64,000 nucleotides of DNA from an uncultured Persicobacter sp. (lineage in GTDB: Bacteria; Bacteroidota; Bacteroidia; Cytophagales; Cyclobacteriaceae): contig CANMKE010000018.1 of NCBI GenBank assembly GCA_947498325.1, positions 39,571 to 103,570 of the forward strand, written 5' to 3'. The translations under genes and the position numbers were made by a program. Each line of letters begins with the position of its first letter. Position 1 is the first letter of the stretch. A model generated the notes under the pieces. The model had not been told where the DNA came from, did no database searches, and saw only the letters and a program-made list of their open reading frames with translations. Below are positions 62,460 through 64,000 of the stretch, one piece after another.

Positions 62460-64000
62460 ATGAAGAGAACCATAATAACTTTAATGGCCTTTGCCATATT
62501 CGGTGTTACTGCTTGTAACAAAGACCATTCTGATGATCCTCAACCTGTAAACGTGGAGAAAAATGTTGATACGGCGATCACAGCAGTTGATAGTACAGAC
62601 AGGATTAAGCCTGTACTACCTGACAGTACAGAGGCCTTGGCCCCAATGACTGATTCTATATCGACGAATGCCACCACCACGGCAATGGTTAGCCCTGGAA
62701 TTCCAGCGTATTTGACGCCTGAACTTCCAAAGCAAAAAACACCAAAACCGATTTTCGGGAATAAAATCCCGAATAAACTTGTTGGCCCTTTAAAAAGTCA
62801 ATCTACTCCTTCTCCATTAGAAGCTCCTGTGCTTCCTCCCAAATCGGTTGGTAATTCAACACCCGTAGCTCACCCATCACCAATGGTAAAGCCGGCATCA
62901 AGCGGTAATATGGTACCTGCACCTCATTCAGTAGAGGGGGCAGTTCCGGTAGCTCATCCACCGGTAGGGTCACTGACGCCCGTAGCTCACCCATCACCAT
63001 TGGTAACGCCATCATCAAGCGGTAATATGGTGCCTGCACCTCATTCAGTAGAGGGGGCAGTTCCGGTAGCTCATCCACCGGTAGGATCACAGACGCCCGT
63101 AGCTCACCCATCACCAATGTTAAAGCCTGCATCAAGTGGTAATATGGTACCAGCGCCTCATTCAGTATCGGGATCAGTTCCCGTAGCTCATCCACCGGTA
63201 GGATCACAGACGCCCGTAGCTCACCCATCACCAATGGTAAAGCCTGCATCAAGCGGTAATATGGTACCAGCGCCTCATTCAGTATCGGGATCAGTTCCTG
63301 TAGCTCATCCACCGGTAGGATCACAGACGCCCGTAGCTCACCCATCACCAATGGTAAAGCCTGCATCAAGCGGTAATATGGTACCAGCGCCTCATTCAGT
63401 ATCGGGATCAGTTCCTGTAGCTCATCCACCGGTAGGATCACAGACGCCCGTAGCTCATCCATCACCAATGTTAAAGCCTGCATCAAGTGGTACTATGGTG
63501 CCAGCGCCTCATTCAGTATCGGGATCAGTTCCTGTAGCTCATCCACCGGTAGGATCACAGACGCCCGTAGCTCACCCATCACCAATGGTAAAGCCTGCAT
63601 CAAGTGGTACTATGGTGCCAGCGCCTCATTCAGTATCGGGATCAGTTCCGGTAGCTCATCCACCGGTAGGATCACAGACGCCCGTAGCTCACCCATCACC
63701 AATGGTAAAGCCTGCATCAAGCGGTAATATGGTACCACCAGTACAACATACAGTACCTTACAAATCGCCACAGGCTCAGCAGATCGTACCACCAGTACAA
63801 CATAAAGTGCCTTACAAGTCACCACAAGCATCTCCTCAGATGACGCCAGTACGCCATACAGCACCTTATAAGACGCCACAGGCTCAGCAGATCGTACCAC
63901 CAGTACAACATACAGTGCCTTATAAGTCACCACAAGCATCTCCTCAGATGACGCCAGTACGCCATACAGCACCTTATAAGACGCCACAGGCTCAGCAGAT
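62460..64000 (+). CDS. Tandem-repeat lipoprotein, 3' end outside the window
   Basis: From ATG at 62460 the frame is open to the window edge (at least 513 residues). It starts MKRTIITLMAFAIFGVTACN, a lipoprotein signal with lipobox VTAC (Cys19). A Thr/Ser/Asp/Pro-rich linker of ~115 residues follows. From residue ~134 come eight 39-residue repeats rich in Pro, Val, Ser and His (TPVAHPSPMVKPASSG, then NMVPAPHSVSGSVPVAHPPV), the last one cut short. At ~426 the pattern changes to 18-residue repeats (PPVQHTVPYKSPQAQQIV). No family is recognised. It is probably a surface-exposed, extended, low-complexity stalk or adhesin-like protein. Long opposite-strand open frames here are by-products of the in-frame repeat. 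Confidence 0.85.
   Translation, partial: MKRTIITLMAFAIFGVTACNKDHSDDPQPVNVEKNVDTAITAVDSTDRIKPVLPDSTEALAPMTDSISTNATTTAMVSPGIPAYLTPELPKQKTPKPIFGNKIPNKLVGPLKSQSTPSPLEAPVLPPKSVGNSTPVAHPSPMVKPASSGNMVPAPHSVEGAVPVAHPPVGSLTPVAHPSPLVTPSSSGNMVPAPHSVEGAVPVAHPPVGSQTPVAHPSPMLKPASSGNMVPAPHSVSGSVPVAHPPVGSQTPVAHPSPMVKPASSGNMVPAPHSVSGSVPVAHPPVGSQTPVAHPSPMVKPASSGNMVPAPHSVSGSVPVAHPPVGSQTPVAHPSPMLKPASSGTMVPAPHSVSGSVPVAHPPVGSQTPVAHPSPMVKPASSGTMVPAPHSVSGSVPVAHPPVGSQTPVAHPSPMVKPASSGNMVPPVQHTVPYKSPQAQQIVPPVQHKVPYKSPQASPQMTPVRHTAPYKTPQAQQIVPPVQHTVPYKSPQASPQMTPVRHTAPYKTPQAQQ
62859..63734 (+). repeat. 117-bp tandem repeat (7.5 copies)
   Basis: Copies start at 62859, 62976, 63093, 63210, 63327, 63444, 63561 and 63678, exactly 117 bp apart. 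The last copy is truncated after ~57 bp. Each unit encodes 39 residues. The copies starting at 63210, 63327 and 63561 are nearly identical, and the first two differ most (VEGAVP in place of VSGSVP), indicating recent expansion from the right part. Confidence 0.95.
63735..64000 (+). repeat. 54-bp tandem repeat, continuing past the window
   Basis: Units of 54 bp (18 residues) start at 63735, 63789, 63843, 63897 and 63951. They alternate between the types PPVQHTVPYKSPQ and TPVRHTAPYKTPQ, so a higher-order unit of 108 bp is also visible. The array is cut by the window edge. Confidence 0.9.

Noticed and set aside
62859..63734. Possible CRISPR array because of regular 117-bp spacing
   Set aside because: There are no short repeats separated by unique spacers; the whole unit repeats and is an open coding frame.
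62803..63987. Long minus-strand open frames of 227 and 125 codons
   Set aside because: They are the complement of the in-frame 117-bp and 54-bp repeats of the plus-strand lipoprotein gene, repeat with the same period, and have no signal or family.

Overview
The window comes from a bacterium of the phylum Bacteroidota, most likely a marine Cytophagales member (Flammeovirgaceae/Persicobacteraceae-like; the family is an inference). Evidence seen: a type IX secretion C-terminal domain, a TamL-type Omp85 lipoprotein, an ECF sigma/FecR/STN-domain trio, many lipobox lipoproteins, a DUF4251 protein, a small histone H1-like protein, TAnnTTTG-type -7 promoter boxes and almost no Shine-Dalgarno sequences. 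No rRNA, tRNA, CRISPR array or intact insertion sequence was seen.

The central feature is a plasmid- or chromid-type replication origin at about 16.5-25.3 kb. It consists of a Rep_3/RepB-family initiator with a long C-terminal extension, ParA (with its own N-terminal HTH), a divergent ParB, and a 1.2 kb non-coding region packed with copies of a short motif whose best form is the 16-bp palindrome CGACAAACGTTTGTCG. The motif is absent or weak in the rep gene but returns about 17 times inside the neighbouring SNF2/SWIM helicase gene, where it is read in all three codon frames. That points to selection on the DNA itself. The surrounding genes (HflKC, TamB/TamL, RND efflux, galactose mutarotase, DEAD-box helicase) look chromosome-like, so the replicon is probably a large secondary replicon or chromid.

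Layout: 0.3-7.1 kb, secreted alpha-amylase lipoprotein and a 1612-residue type IX-secreted multidomain protein with three malectin-like domains; 7.7-11.0 kb, a porin / phosphate-binding-like protein / HAMP-GAF sensor operon; 11.2-16.5 kb, small accessory genes (AraC regulator with cupin, histone-like, DinB, DUF4251, SdiA-regulated-like, GNAT); 16.5-25.3 kb, helicase-rep-ori-parBA; 25.6-32.2 kb, tamB-tamL; 32.4-34.7 kb, unknown protein, mutarotase and thioesterase; 34.9-38.6 kb, sigma/FecR/STN-repeat operon; 38.9-44.7 kb, tripartite RND efflux operon followed by a MITE-like element; 45.5-55.4 kb, RNA helicase, pentapeptide protein, hflKC, an epimerase, two GNATs and a glycosyltransferase; 55.6-60.7 kb, an imelysin / di-haem oxidoreductase / imelysin / HTTM operon whose promoter lies between two matching Fur-like operators; 61.3-64.0 kb, a small secreted protein and a repeat-rich lipoprotein that runs off the window.

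The strongest observations are the coding-embedded origin motif array, the paired operators in front of the imelysin operon, and the 39-residue tandem-repeat lipoprotein at the right edge.
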